DNA of 64,000 nt, from NCBI GenBank assembly GCA_942159475.1, contig OW804100.1:9626127-9690126 (forward strand), read 5' to 3'. This DNA is from Sthenelais limicola (taxonomy: Eukaryota > Annelida > Polychaeta > Phyllodocida > Sigalionidae). A program made the translations under genes and the position numbers. Each line of letters starts with the position of its first letter. Position 1 is the first letter of the stretch. The notes beneath the pieces are model-generated. The model had not been told where the DNA came from. It did not search any database and worked only from the letters and a program-made list of their open reading frames with translations. Positions 1 through 11,486 of the stretch are shown here, in pieces.

Positions 1-3000
1 CAGCTAGCGCAACCTAACCACATCCAATGTGTAGTAGCATACAGCCAATATAATGTTCGTGCACCAAATGGAGACTGGAGATCATGATAAGCTTCTATTC
101 TATTGGATGTGGATTTTCCAGGTTCTTTTTTCACCGGCTGAACTGAAACTAAAGGAATATATTGAACTAAAGGAAGTGTTAGTAGATTTAGGAAATTAAT
201 TGACCGTGCGGCTGGAATTGTGATAATGCAGTATTATTTTCTGATGCTAACATGCCATATACATAGGAATGCCATATGTGAACAATAGCTACAGCTAACG
301 TTAGTCTTGTGTCTGCTCATTGGCAGCACATATGATGCGAATCTGCACTGATTATCTGCCCCTCTATAAGTCAATTCATTACTTCCCCCCCATCTCTTAT
401 AAGATGGAAACTCGAAATATATATAAAGTTGCAGCTCAGTTTTTGCTGAATATGGGGTTTAGGTGTTCATCGAATTAGACTGAACAAAATTTAAAACATA
501 AGATTTCTGTACATTCAAATTCTTACCGCTGTCGAAAGATCTTGTATATATATGTTATCATATAAAGAGTTTGCTTCTACTCCGGTATAGTATAATATAT
601 ACACTCAGAACGTAGAAGCCTTTAACTCCCTTATATTATGGGAGGTACTGTTTATGAACGGGGGAATAGTGTACCAAGAAGTATGTGGGAGTTGAATCTC
701 AAAAACATTTTGGGCTTGTAACATATTTTATATAGGATGATATACAAATGGAATATGTAAAGATAGTATTCTTTATACAAGAAGTACAGCGTGGTAATAT
801 CATTCCTTCTGGATGTATGTTTTATGAGAGATATTTCCTTTTATTGATGTACGTGTTGGGTTTCTTAGGTTGGCTTTTCCCCTGCCCCTGCTTCCTTTTA
901 AAAGATAGCTAATTGAGGGTGCCTGATTATCTATTGTACATATCTAAATGCAGACGGCTAGACGTAGCGATATAAATGGCCATTTATCTGCCACGGTGAG
1001 TTTTCAGTGCCTGAATCAATTTTGCACAGGCGATGGTAGTATACTTGCGATATCACACAACATGCACCTGTATATTCATAATATGATAATTATTAGAAGT
1101 GTGTGGAGGGCAATTTATGTCGAAATTAAGGTCACTGATTACAGTTTCCAAATTATTTGTGCTTTTTACCAGAATACGCGGATTTTAATTATACACGAGT
1201 AATTAATTATATTAAAGACTAATCGTCTCTGCCTCACATAAGTTTGTTTGTGTTTGGATTGAACGTTGTGAATTGGTATAAAAGTTTTCCTTTTTCTTAT
1301 GTCATAGGTCGCGGAATTTCTCTATTTATTTGCATCCGGTTTTGTTCGGCTGTTTCAAAATGTCGGGAATCATTATACGCCTTAATAATTTGAAGTGTTA
1401 AATCTATATATAATACATGACATGTGGTGTTATATGTGTGTGTATATATATAAATGTATATATACATATATGCTCCTTATGTAAGGTGCGAATGGTTATT
1501 TATGGCATATTTGTTGCGGGAAAAAACTCCAGCGAATCTGTTGTATTGTGTTCCCTGGTGAGTTGTGAGAAACTAAGTTTAGATCATGTCATATGCCATA
1601 ACCCGGTGTAAATTTAAAATATGTCCAGGACATAACTAGTTTGGCAAAGCTCTTTAGGAAAAAAACCCATACAAATCTGAGTTACCGTTTGAAAAACCAT
1701 TGATTTCAATCATTTGTGTACATCGAAAATGTATCCTTATGCCAAGCAATGAACGGGTGGAATTCAGACCATGATACGTGGTACGAAGTGACAGCCTGTG
1801 GCAGTGTTTGGTTTTATAATGTAGAATTACACTGGTTTTATCGGTAGTCTCACACGTTCACCTTTTAACTGTTCATGTATTTGTAGAATTTTATGTTCTG
1901 AGGTATGCATGTAAGGTGAACTTTGAAATAGATACAGTGTAATAAGGTTCTTTTTAAAGCAATGTATGTATATATATATGTATATATATCACATACGAAG
2001 CAATGCTATATTTGGATAAAACGACAATTTTCTACTAAAAATCTATCAAATTATTCCACGCCATCAACCAATAGGTGAACCAGAGGTTGGGGAATGTGAG
2101 GGTAGTGGAAGGTGTGGTGAGTGGGTACGAGATTCCGTGGCGACGTGTAGAACCAGGAATGATGTCAGTGGCTCTGTGCCACCCTGCTGCTATATGACCA
2201 GGTCCATATAGATATCGTAAAAACCATCTAATTAGAAATGGGGCTTGTCGCTGATAATTAAAGCTGAACAAGTCAAAACCAGACTATCGAGTTGATAAGA
2301 TCAATGGCCAGACGAACGATTGATGAATTTCTAAAACATTCTGTTATGGATCTTGAGTTTTTAAGGAAACTCATGACACATTTTGCGGTTTGGAGCTCTG
2401 CACGAGGGTATTCTTATGCAGGCCATTCAGCAGTAATGATTGGTGGAATGGATCTGAGAGGTCGCTTTGTTTTGTGTTAGTATGCCCATTAGAGATTAGT
2501 TAGTGGTGCAAAAGATGAATACATGGCACTCAAAGTGATAGGACAGGACTCAATTGTAAGGTAATTTCAGCAATATTGCTTTTAATGAAACCGATCTGGT
2601 GTGGTATGAATGTAATCATACGCCATGCAACTGAGTTGGACCTCATTCCAGTAACTTGGAAGGCAGCTACTGTACATATTATTGTTGTCTGTATTAAATA
2701 TCGATTGTCTTTTCATGCAACATAAGGATTACATGTTGTCCTGGGCCTTCCAGGCTCCTGTATTAAGAAAACCAGTAATAGATAGTCGATAAACTTGAAG
2801 TTTCAATCATTTACTGTTGGCTGCAAGGTGACGATAAGACTCGATAGGAAAATGCTCGTCACACTGCTCATATGTACCTTATCTGCTCTGGCCAGTTTTG
2901 CAGCAGAAAAGAATCATATTATTCAAACAATTAACTACCTGAGCCAAATACCAAGCTGTAGACCCGCAGTATTATCAAAAATGTTATCTTACTGATACAT

Positions 3001-3650
3001 TCCTCTAGTGTGGTGATGGTGAGGGCTCAGTTTGCCCAGGAGGAATTTATCAAATAACAGACATAGCTTCTCAGGGCATGTGGAAAGTCTGCTGGCAGTT
3101 GGGTAATTTTCTAGCATCAAGGTTTCTTGCAAGATATTCATGCAAACTGCTGTCGTTTTCTTGTGGGATATGTCATAAGAGTTCACATGGTGCGAGCTAT
3201 ATGAGAATGGGGAATGAGGTTTTCATTGCTATAACTGCCAGCAGCTTGCCTCGTGGTTACAGGAGTCTCGTTCCCAGTCACTTCCATCCTTGCCAGTGGC
3301 ATGACATACAGTTTTAATCCAGTAAGGGAAATGTTTGATACAAACTACAGAAACAAATAATTAAGAATATAGCAAGGTGTCTGAGGTAATTGTAGTGATA
3401 CTGACATGAATTTTGTTACCATGTCGCATTGAATGGTTTTATTTACATCCGATTATTTATGAAACAAATTTTCAAACAAACCAAGGGTAGCCATTTCTCC
3501 CGTCAAATTTCTTGTATCATGAAAATATCGCTATTTATACAATAATTATACAAATGTCATAATTATACACATTAAGATTATCTACTTTGATTCAGATATT
3601 CTACATTCGGTGGGAGTGGCGCTGCAGTCTAGTGCCCCATGAGTTTCATT
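1..3650. other. Non-coding DNA, TA-rich microsatellites
   Basis: No reading frame here looks like a real protein: all open frames are under 100 codons and none has a recognisable motif. The stretch is AT-rich with short (TA)n/(TG)n microsatellite-like runs, for example about 1,435-1,480 and 1,963-1,990. I see no transposon ends until 3,651. It could hold intron or regulatory DNA of a neighbouring gene, but nothing in the sequence shows it. Confidence 0.6.
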
Positions 3651-3865
3651 GGGCCGCGTTTCATAAGTAACGCAGCGCGCGTTATAGGACCTAACGACAG
3701 TCGTTACTAAATAAAGAACGACATATTTTAACATAGCGCATGGTAAGGGCCAAAATTGAAGGCAACGTTTGTGTTACTATAACGAACGCGCCTTAAATTG
3801 ATCGCTATCTGACCCATAGTTATGCTACCATTACAAACGCGCGCTGCGTTACTTATGAAACACCC
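3651..3865. mobile_element. MITE-like element with terminal inverted repeats
   Basis: A 215-bp element bounded by long inverted repeats. The left end contains TTTCATAAGTAACGCAGCGC, and the right end carries its exact reverse complement just before 3,866. The outermost bases differ slightly: GGGCCGCG on the left against GGGTG read inward from the right. There is no coding capacity, so this would be a non-autonomous DNA transposon moved by a transposase encoded elsewhere. The flanks (CATT and TACA) show no clear target-site duplication, so the superfamily is open; the GGGC ends recall Harbinger/ISL2EU-type MITEs, which is inference only. Confidence 0.7.
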
Positions 3866-5600
3866 TACAGGTCCGGAAACACGAGAGTACCTGTTGGCAA
3901 CATGGCGCGTCTATAACGCCATACCCTGCCTCCTTGGCACTAGTAGCCAGCAATGCACTCATCTGGGCAAATATTCAACAAAAAAGCAAAGACATGACTA
4001 TTTTCTTGTAGGACAATGCCATATTAATAATCACTGGCTGATGAAATCATATTGCTATTGGGATGGATTTATTGCGCTTAAATTAGCCGTAGAAAGTAAT
4101 TGCTGTTTCTAACATAGTCTCAAAGGTGCATACTTGTCTATTCTCTTCTAATTATGTATACATATATGTATATATGACATATACTAATGCATATACATAT
4201 TTAATACCAAAATCGTTTTGAACCTGATTTTAGCTGTACATAAACTTCTGAGTATAGATCTTCCTACGGAAGGAATTGTTTACTGTTGAAATCCCAGTAT
4301 TCAGGTCTACCGATGCTGTACTATTGTCAGGATCACTTGAAATATATTTATACAAATTTTAGAACTTATTGTATAGAATTAATATTTGGAGGTATTTTGA
4401 GACGACTTGTAGATTTGAGATTTGTTTTCACTTTGAAGACCAGCAAAAACATAATAAAACCGAACAGATTTTTTCCCCTTTTGCCTTCTGTTCTTTCAAG
4501 TGATCATAAAATTAAAGGAATGAGTATGCTATGATAAGTTCTCCAGCATCGTGTGTGGGGGGCAACCTTGCACTCTAGATTTGTCAGTTAATTAGGCTGT
4601 TTGTAAATGTAATGATCTAATGGGTAATCGTATAGATGCTAAGATGCGGAAAGGGTTTATTCCATAGCTCCTTTGGTGCATGAGTTACCACTACCTTCTA
4701 TAGTATAATTAATAATGGAAAAGGAGTGAGCCAAGAGAAGGTACTGATCTCGCATCGCTGACATATCAAGTCAAATAAAACTGGCATGGATGGAAGAAAC
4801 TAAAGTTCTTACTGTAGTAAAGCAATGGATATGATCCGTTCAGTACCTCGGTTGGCAGACCTAGCTCTAAATCAACGTCAATTTGGTGTAATTGTTTAAT
4901 ATTGGGGTAAAGAGCTCATAGTGTGTGTCATGAACCACACGGATCCATCCCGTTGCGTTATGCAAACAGTGCTTGGGACTTTTCATTCTACCTATTCTTC
5001 AAATATGACCGGTCAATAAAATACATAACTCTTTACCACATCATGTGTCATTCTTATCACTTATTAAACAATGTAAATATATAATGTGCTCGTCTGCTGT
5101 CTCCCGACTGCAGAACTGATCTAGAGGGCGCAGTAGCGACAGTCCTGTCAAAGAAGATATGTACTTTGGGTCAATTCATTCTCACCCCACCTGGTATCCT
5201 TCAGGATAGGCACATGGAGAAGCTAACAAATTACACTATAAAGTATATTCATGTTTACCCCATACGCAGGCCTCTAAACCTAAACCTTTTATGAAAATAC
5301 CTTTTAAACTTTTTTTTAAAACAAAAATACAAAATTAGATGCGTCAAAGATTTTTTTTTTTTTATATATTAGAATAATTGTGAGTAGACTTTTGTTCTAT
5401 ATTAGGCTAAATAGTTAATGGTTAATATAAATGGTGTCTTTTCGAGTCAGATTAGAATTACGTGTGGAGTTCCTCAAGGAACTGGTAAAGTACTGTTTAG
5501 CGATCTTGCTTCCTTTATTTCCTGCTGTTAACTTGGGAAGCTCTACCTCGATCCCTGCCTGGGCACCAACTGCCCTTACCCCAGATCCCACCCTTATTTA
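3866..5600. other. Non-coding DNA
   Basis: Nothing recognisable apart from a TA-rich patch near 4,145-4,205 and a run of Ts near 5,350. Open frames are short and without motifs. Confidence 0.5.
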
Positions 5601-5603
5601 TAC

Positions 5604-5604
<1 letters not shown>

Positions 5605-5640
<36 letters not shown>
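5605..5640 (+). repeat. 36-nt poly(C) homopolymer
   Basis: An uninterrupted run of 36 cytosines directly before ATGG. It makes an artificial polyproline frame on the plus strand and a polyglycine frame on the minus strand. It lies inside a repeat-rich block (5,757-6,510) with many short copies of a motif like AAAAAGTCATTAAAAGTCAT. Confidence 0.9.
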
Positions 5641-5756
5641 ATGGTCCAGTCTCCACTCACAATGTGGAACCCTAGTGCCCCGAGTGGCAGACGGTATACA
5701 TCATTCGTCCACCGCTCCCCAATCCGATCTACTACTATCATGGTTCCCGCGGGTCT

Positions 5757-6510
5757 TAAAAAGTCATTAAAAGTCATGAATTCTGAGTTTGTGTTTTTAA
5801 GGGCCTTAAAAGTCATTAATTTTCACTGTGAGTCATTAAAAAGTCATGAAAAACTATCTGAGCAAAATATTTTCTCAGTTCCAACATTACAGAAAATTAA
5901 GGTGACTGCTATTGATATTCTGATTATAATTCATGCTACCCTATGCAATTTTCTCTAAATTCATTGCCTTAAATCCTGTTTTGATGAAGCTATTTATTTA
6001 TTTATCAATTAATAATTGCAATATGAATATTTCCAATGGATAAACATCATCAAAACATATATTGAAAACTCTAGTAGGTTCTGTCTCAAATGCACCAGCA
6101 TGCACCATGATCAGTTATGTTTTCAAAATTTTCCAGGGGGGGAAGAATCTCCCCCACCCCCTGACACCACCCAAATAAGGGCTTTGTGCCTTTGTGCCAG
6201 CTTCCCCCACTGAAAAATATTTCTGGTTAGAACATCGACCTATTACTCGTCATGATTAATAGTCTGAGGTTTTCCTAAATATTTTTAGCCTGATTCTGTA
6301 AAATTGCCTTCAAATACAAGTGGTAAAAAGTCGCAAATGCACCATTTAAAGGGTATGAATCCAAAATTTTCCTGGAGAGAACCCCCCCCCCCCCCATACC
6401 CCCCGCATAATGGCTGGTTTTGCCGACTTGCGCCACTGAGAAAAAATCATTTGGTCATTAAAAAGTCCTTAAAAACTGGGGGAATTGGTCATTAAAAGTC
6501 ATGAAAATGG
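5757..6510. repeat. Composite dispersed repeat block
   Basis: The block contains repeated short units built around AAAGTCATTAAAAGTCATGA, at about 5,757-5,850 and 6,454-6,505. Between them are two copies of a composite motif: CAAATGCACC, then 30-45 bases later AAAATTTTCC followed by G- and C-runs (6,085-6,170 and 6,333-6,406). The same composite appears at 16,555-16,650 and, reversed, at 18,626-18,690 inside a TIR element. It is therefore a dispersed family, probably the remains of a DNA transposon. It has no credible coding potential. Confidence 0.6.
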
Positions 6511-6784
6511 ATGTCCTCTGGGCCGCGGGAACCATGACTATATATATGGCCAATTCCACCAATTTGACAACATTTGGCCCCCTAGACCCCCCACCCCACC
6601 CCTGGGTACCCAAAAATAATTTTTACATTAATCAGTTGAGTTGTTATTTTTTATCAACGTTATATATACATGCGCATTGAACTGCCAAGTATGGAACAAT
6701 TCTGATTATTAATTATTTTCTTACAGGGGGTTGAAAACTAGCTCCCTAATATGAAAAAAATGTCCAAAATAGCATGTCTATTAA

Positions 6785-6959
6785 GGGTGGTCTCCACTGG
6801 CTGCGGTAAGCCTTGCGATGGTGCTGTGTTGGTGAGGAGTGGTGAGGTTCTGCCTACATGGTTCACTGATCATGTAGGCAAAGACCTCGTCATTCCTTTA
6901 ATACCTACAGAACCAGCACAAACCATCGCAAGGCTTACCGCAGCCAGTGGAGACCACCC
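6785..6959. mobile_element. MITE with 38-bp inverted repeats and ATTAA duplication
   Basis: A 175-bp element whose terminal inverted repeats are perfect over about 38 bp, starting GGGTGGTCTCCACTGG. It is flanked on both sides by ATTAA (6,780-6,784 and 6,960-6,964), which fits a 5-bp target-site duplication or a TTAA-targeting family. A second inverted pair, GCCTACATG/CATGTAGGC, sits near the centre, so a single strand could fold end to end. There is no coding capacity. The intact repeats suggest a fairly recent insertion; the superfamily is not settled (Kolobok, piggyBac or similar if TTAA is the true target). Confidence 0.85.
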
Positions 6960-6964
6960 ATTAA

Positions 6965-7669
6965 CGACACACTATGTGAATAAGAACATAAAATAAGTGA
7001 AGTTAATATATTTTTTTCATTTACCGCTATATTATGAACTGTATAGAAAAAGACTTCGAAAATGATATAGAATGAATTATGACAGTAAATGTGTATAAAT
7101 CCATCACAAAGCGAGCTGGGGAGCAGGTATATAGTTTCTGCTTCCCTTCTGTGCATAGTCTAACAAAGTAACATATATGAAAATATAAATATTGTGGGAA
7201 AACATTTGATTTAAAAAGTGATAATACATTTCACCAGACATTAATATTGTTCCCCAGTATGGACCAGTGTCAGAGACTTCACAATATATTAATTTTGAAT
7301 ACTATTTATACAATTTCTGACCCACAAGGGGATTTTGATAGACAAATAGGTGGTCAATAGACAAATGGGTCGTTAATAGACACATGGGTCGCTAATAGAC
7401 AAATGGGCCATTTTGCTGTATGAATCATGTGAAAACAAGGCGTAAATAATAACTATCGATCTATATAGACTGATATCATTACCAAATCAATAATAAATGT
7501 CAAATTCAAAGTTCATTCTTAAAATACTGCCTTATAAAACCATAAAAAGCCTTAAATATGGGAATCGTTAATAGACAATACCTCATAGGTTATTGGTACT
7601 ATGCATTTTCTCTGCTAGGGTCCAAGAAAAACTTTAACCAATACATTTAATGTTCATTACATATCAAAT
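6965..7669. other. Non-coding DNA with a 19-bp tandem repeat
   Basis: No gene seen. A four-copy 19-bp tandem repeat lies at 7,337-7,412 (listed separately), and a single related word, GTTAATAGACAA, recurs near 7,566. The remainder is AT-rich and featureless to me. Confidence 0.5.
7337..7412 (+). repeat. 19-bp tandem repeat, four copies
   Basis: Four head-to-tail units of 19 bp with consensus AATAGACAAATGGGTCGTT and one to several differences each. It is too short and too degenerate to be CRISPR or a protein repeat; it is a minisatellite. Confidence 0.85.
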
Positions 7670-8990
7670 CCTATGCATTTTATCATTATTTTACTAATAT
7701 AGAAAGACTAGATAGAGCATGGTATGAGATAAATAAGCAAAAACCTAAGAGGGGGGGGGGGAGTGGCTATCTATGTAAATTCCAATATTAATTATACACC
7801 ACTACCACTGATGAATATCAGCAGTAAAGACTGCAAATGTTTATGGATAAGAGTTAACCTAAAATTCTCCAAACCAATATACATAGGCTGTCTATACAAA
7901 CCACCTAAAGCAAACCATGAAGTTTTTATCCAATATATTACAAACAAAGCGTCTGAAATTACAGCCAACAAAAAGAATGAAATTTTTATAATGGGTGATT
8001 TTAACATAAACCTTTTAAGTTTTAGAACCAAGAAATAAGGAAAGAAAAGACATAAAAGATTTCGAAGAAAATATGAATCTCATGCAGCACATCAAAACTC
8101 CAACACGCTTTTTCTTAAATGAACAAAAAAACCCTAACTGGAACGTTAATAGACCACTTTTACTCAAACTCCAGTATAATTATGGAATCAGGTGTAAGAA
8201 ATGTATCGTTAAGCGATCATGAATTAATATATGTTATCAGGAAAAAATGCACGTCCAAACCCAAATCGGAAATAAAACTAGGAAGATCAACCAAAAATCT
8301 TGACCTAAACAGATTCAATCGTATGCTAAGGAATGACTTTAACTGGCACACCTTCTTTAATATCTCATCATGTGAGAAAGCTTGGGAAATAATAATCTCC
8401 AGAATAACCCTAACTCTGGATAGGCTAGCCCCTCTAAGAAAAATCAAAATCAGAATTACAAATGACCCTTGAATTTCAAATGATATAATTGACTTGATAA
8501 ACGAAAAGAATAGAGTAAGGGAAAAAAGCTGCTTCATCAAAGAATAGTGTTGACTGGAACGAAGCAAAAAGAATTAGAAAATTAACAAACCAAGCTATAA
8601 AAAATGCCAAAAGAAACTTTATACTGCATGAACTAGATGAAGACTAGATGAAAAGACCAGAAAAAGTTCTGGGAAGTAGTAAATACCTTAACCCCAACCA
8701 AAGACAAAAATAGGACGATTAATCTTACAAATCCTCAAGATCAGATTGTAGAAAACAAAGACCTTCCTGACTACATAAACAATTATTTTGGAAATATTGC
8801 TACTGACCTAACCAAAAACCTCACCCCCCACTGGACACCAAATACCCCAGCAAACCCAAACTCGATCGCGAATATATCTATACAAATGAAAATGAGATCC
8901 TTACCCTTTTAAAGGAAATAAATACTAACAAAGCTTCCTCAATTGAGAATATACCTGCCAAAATCCTAAAGATAGCCCTAATAGCATTAT
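7670..8990 (+). pseudogene. CR1/Jockey-like LINE remnant: endonuclease and start of RT
   Basis: A decayed non-LTR retrotransposon ORF. The endonuclease is read from about 7,690: RAWYEINKQKPKRGGG, then GVAIYV after an 11-nt G run, CLYKPP, and the catalytic-loop motif MGDFNINL near 8,000. After a frameshift at about 8,035, the frame at 8,119-8,472 continues with TLIDHFYSNS and the SDHE active-site histidine motif. Further shifts lead to NTNKASSIENIPAKILK near 8,925-8,970, the usual entry to the RT domain. The match then stops: the rest of the RT, including the FADD box, is absent. Several frameshifts and stops make it inactive. The EN-RT order and motifs fit the Jockey superfamily (CR1/L2/Rex-like); the exact clade is uncertain. 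Confidence 0.8.
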
Positions 8991-9600
8991 ATAGTTACTG
9001 GTGACGATGGAATAGGTTTCCAAGGCAGCAGGGCCCTACTCTCCAATTTTAGTCAATGTAAAATTGAAGATAAAGACTTTGGACTTATCTATAACTCTGC
9101 AGAAACCTGGTTCCAGGCAGAGAAAGCTAGACATTTTGGAAAGAAAGAGCTTGCTATGGAAATAACCAATGAGCTTGACCCAAGGAAATGCCTACGGAAA
9201 ATCCTGAGTGGTTGGCGAGGGAAGACAATGTCATGCTCATTGTGGTGATTGAAAAATTCAACCAAAACACTAAACATCGTGATTATTTGCTATTATATCT
9301 ACTGCCAATAAACATCTATATGAAAGCACAGACAACAAAAAATGGGGAATAGGGAAAACTCTAAGACAGGCCAAAGAAGTGACGGGGCCGGCCGAAGGTT
9401 TCCGAAATTCCTTGGAAAACTCCTCGAAAAAGTCTGACAGATACTTCGATAGATCTCGTCAAGTTGTCAATTGTAAGCAAACAATCTCACCCACCTTGAC
9501 ACACAAATCCATGCAACATCTTGCGAACTTACTAGGTAGGAAATACAAACTGACAATAGACCCAACTATGATCTTGAAAGCAGACAACCTGTTTTCCTGA
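8991..9600 (+). pseudogene. NADAR-domain (YbiA-like) gene, frameshifted
   Basis: Read from about 9,000 the frame gives GFQGSRALLSNFSQ and YNSAETWFQAEKARHFG, which match the N-terminal hallmarks of NADAR domains (SNF, and SAE-x-W-F-Q-x-x-KA). After a +1 shift near 9,212 it continues with EDNVMLIVVIEKFNQN. After another shift near 9,290 it continues with HLYESTDNKKWGIGKTL, the family's WGIG box. The order and spacing are those of a whole NADAR domain of about 150 residues. Known NADAR proteins are glycosidase-like enzymes linked to riboflavin-intermediate or ADP-ribose chemistry. Two frameshifts make this copy a pseudogene unless they are sequencing errors. The remaining 60-odd codons to the stop at 9,600 are unrecognised. 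It begins exactly where the preceding LINE breaks off, so it was either carried by a mobile element or inserted into one. Confidence 0.75.
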
Positions 9601-10220
9601 TTCTTGGTAATTACCTAACCGGGAGCCACATTTGAGCATACTTGAGAGAGAAGCCCAGGTGCGTGGTTCATAAATAAGTAATGTATCTTGCCAATGTGTT
9701 ATAATGTTATTCCTGCCTATAAACTTTACATCTCGAGCTATAATTTGTATTCATGAGTGCAAACTTGCATTTACATGTATGTTTAAAACTTGTGAGCTTA
9801 GTATGCTGTTCTCGATAACTACTTAACCGGGTGCCACTTTTGAGCAGGTTTGCGAGAGAAATCCCAGGTGCATGGTTCATAAAGGAGTAACATTTCTTGC
9901 CTAGGTGTTTTAATGTTACATCTCTGTGTTCCTAGATAAGTAGCACATCTCACCAAAGTGCCATTACTATATCATTCCTGCCTACATACTACACCAGTGT
10001 GTTTGTGTGTGCTGAGCTGGCAAATTACAAACTTGTATTTACATATATGTTTAATTCAAGGTAACATCCTTGAAAAACCCTGTATTTGTATCTGTGTGTG
10101 AGTTTTTGATGAAATTACTGTTAAAATTATTCACTTTAGTTTCATATCATTACAATTTTGCTATTGCGTCATTGCTGACCCAATTATGGCGGGATGCTTT
10201 CCTGTTGAAATAAAGCTTGC
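9601..10220 (+). repeat. Tandem ~208-bp duplication forming a 3'-UTR-like tail
   Basis: Two diverged tandem copies start near 9,601 and 9,809. Both share a core CTTAACCGGG/CCTAACCGGG-GCCAC, then GAGAGAA-CCCAGGTG, GGTTCATAAA and ATTCCTGCCTA. An AATAAA signal sits at 10,209-10,214. Directly after the NADAR stop codon, this looks like its 3' untranslated region and polyadenylation site. It could equally be the tail of a mobile element. Confidence 0.6.
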
Positions 10221-10236
10221 TCAGCGTCCCTTAGTA

Positions 10237-10590
10237 CGACTGACGCCAACCAGTAAGATGGGTACATATGGGTAAAATTCGACACGATTGACACGCGACA
10301 CGGCCGCTAAATCGCGGGCGACACGGCGACACGCTCCCCTTAACGTGCGACACACATAGCTCCCAAAAGGCTGATAAAATTCGACATGAGACATCCAGAA
10401 ATGTATTAAAAAAGGACACGGGACACAGTGATTTATTTAACAGGCGACACACGACATTGTAACGACTGTTAATATATATAATGTATTGCTTAAAAAGTGA
10501 CACGAGACATCATTGAATTGTTTTAAAAAGTGACATGGGACATGGAAAAATGTCTTATCGTGCGACACTCAGACACAGACATAAAAAATG
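10237..10590. repeat. Degenerate GACAC-rich satellite-like block
   Basis: The pentamer GACAC/GACAT occurs many times, often as paired words such as GACACGGGACAC, GACACGAGACAT and GACATGGGACAT. The pairs are separated by about 30-50 bases, and two adjacent units also share AAAAAGTGACA. No protein is credible. A similar block (GACAAATCGACA words) lies at 25,396-25,575. Confidence 0.6.
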
Positions 10591-11427
10591 GGACCCATAT
10601 ATACCCCTAGTAAGGATGTCTCCTGTTTCTCTCTGCAGTTTGTAACCATATTTCAATAATTACATTTTCACCTTCACCCTTGCATGCCAGTTTAGTCTTA
10701 AAGGATTGATCCGGAGTGCATGAAACCGGAAAAAGTCTATTTTGTCTTAAAATTGTCCAAAGTAACATTAGTGAGTATTTACACATTTTTGGTTCAACGC
10801 AGTAACGTGTGAGAAGCACTTATAAATAAGTAGGACAAGGTGACCTAAATACTAGTAGAAGCAGTGCTTAAGGAGGCCGTGACGCCACAGGGGTAATGCT
10901 GTATCAGGAGAGCTCTGTCCGCACCAGCTAATGCAAGCTAATGCACACCAATGAACATGATCAGATAGTTTGATAGTCTATTGTTTTGCTGAATTCCACA
11001 ACATACCAACTAGGTACATAGTTGTAGGATGTAACCACAATCCTGCAGTTAGTTTCAGAGTGAGTTAGAGGGCCAAATATGAAAGAAAGTTGTGAGGATA
11101 AAAAACCGGCAAGTGGTCATTCCTGCTATAAGTCTTTGTCAGTGAGTGGGATAGCGTTAGTGATTGTCAGAAGTTAAGTTGAACATGTAAACAAAGCTGT
11201 TGTTGGGACTGCAAGGCCTAGAGGAGGGTGCATGGCTGCGTAGTGTAGGGTATACGGAGCAGGGTGACCTGGGTGCGGTGACCAAATCAACCTAGCTCCC
11301 GGCCTCACAGCCTACATACACACATGTTCCCTCCCACTGTATGTAGGCTAGTTGAAGGTTCTACAGCCCATAGTTGTTTGGATACAGTTAAAATTATGAA
11401 AGTTAATAAACATTGGCTTAATTAACA
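10591..11427. other. Non-coding DNA with one short hairpin
   Basis: I see no gene. An 11-bp inverted repeat AGCCTACATAC/GTATGTAGGCT is present near 11,309-11,352. Confidence 0.5.
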
Positions 11428-11486
11428 CCAGAGTTACAAATGATATATCATTTGTAACTGTAATGATATATCATTTGTAACTCTGG
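11428..11486. repeat. 59-bp near-perfect palindrome
   Basis: The arms run CCAGAGTTACAAATGATATA inward from the left, with the complementary arm ending ATTTGTAACTCTGG. Each arm also contains the self-complementary word TGATATATCA. The result is both an inverted and a direct repeat, able to form a cruciform. There is no coding capacity and no flanking duplication that I could confirm. Confidence 0.85.

Noticed and set aside
5431..5958. 175-codon frame with a polyproline run, and its antisense polyglycine frame
   Set aside because: The run is a C36 homopolymer and the rest is dispersed repeat; no domain or splice logic supports it.
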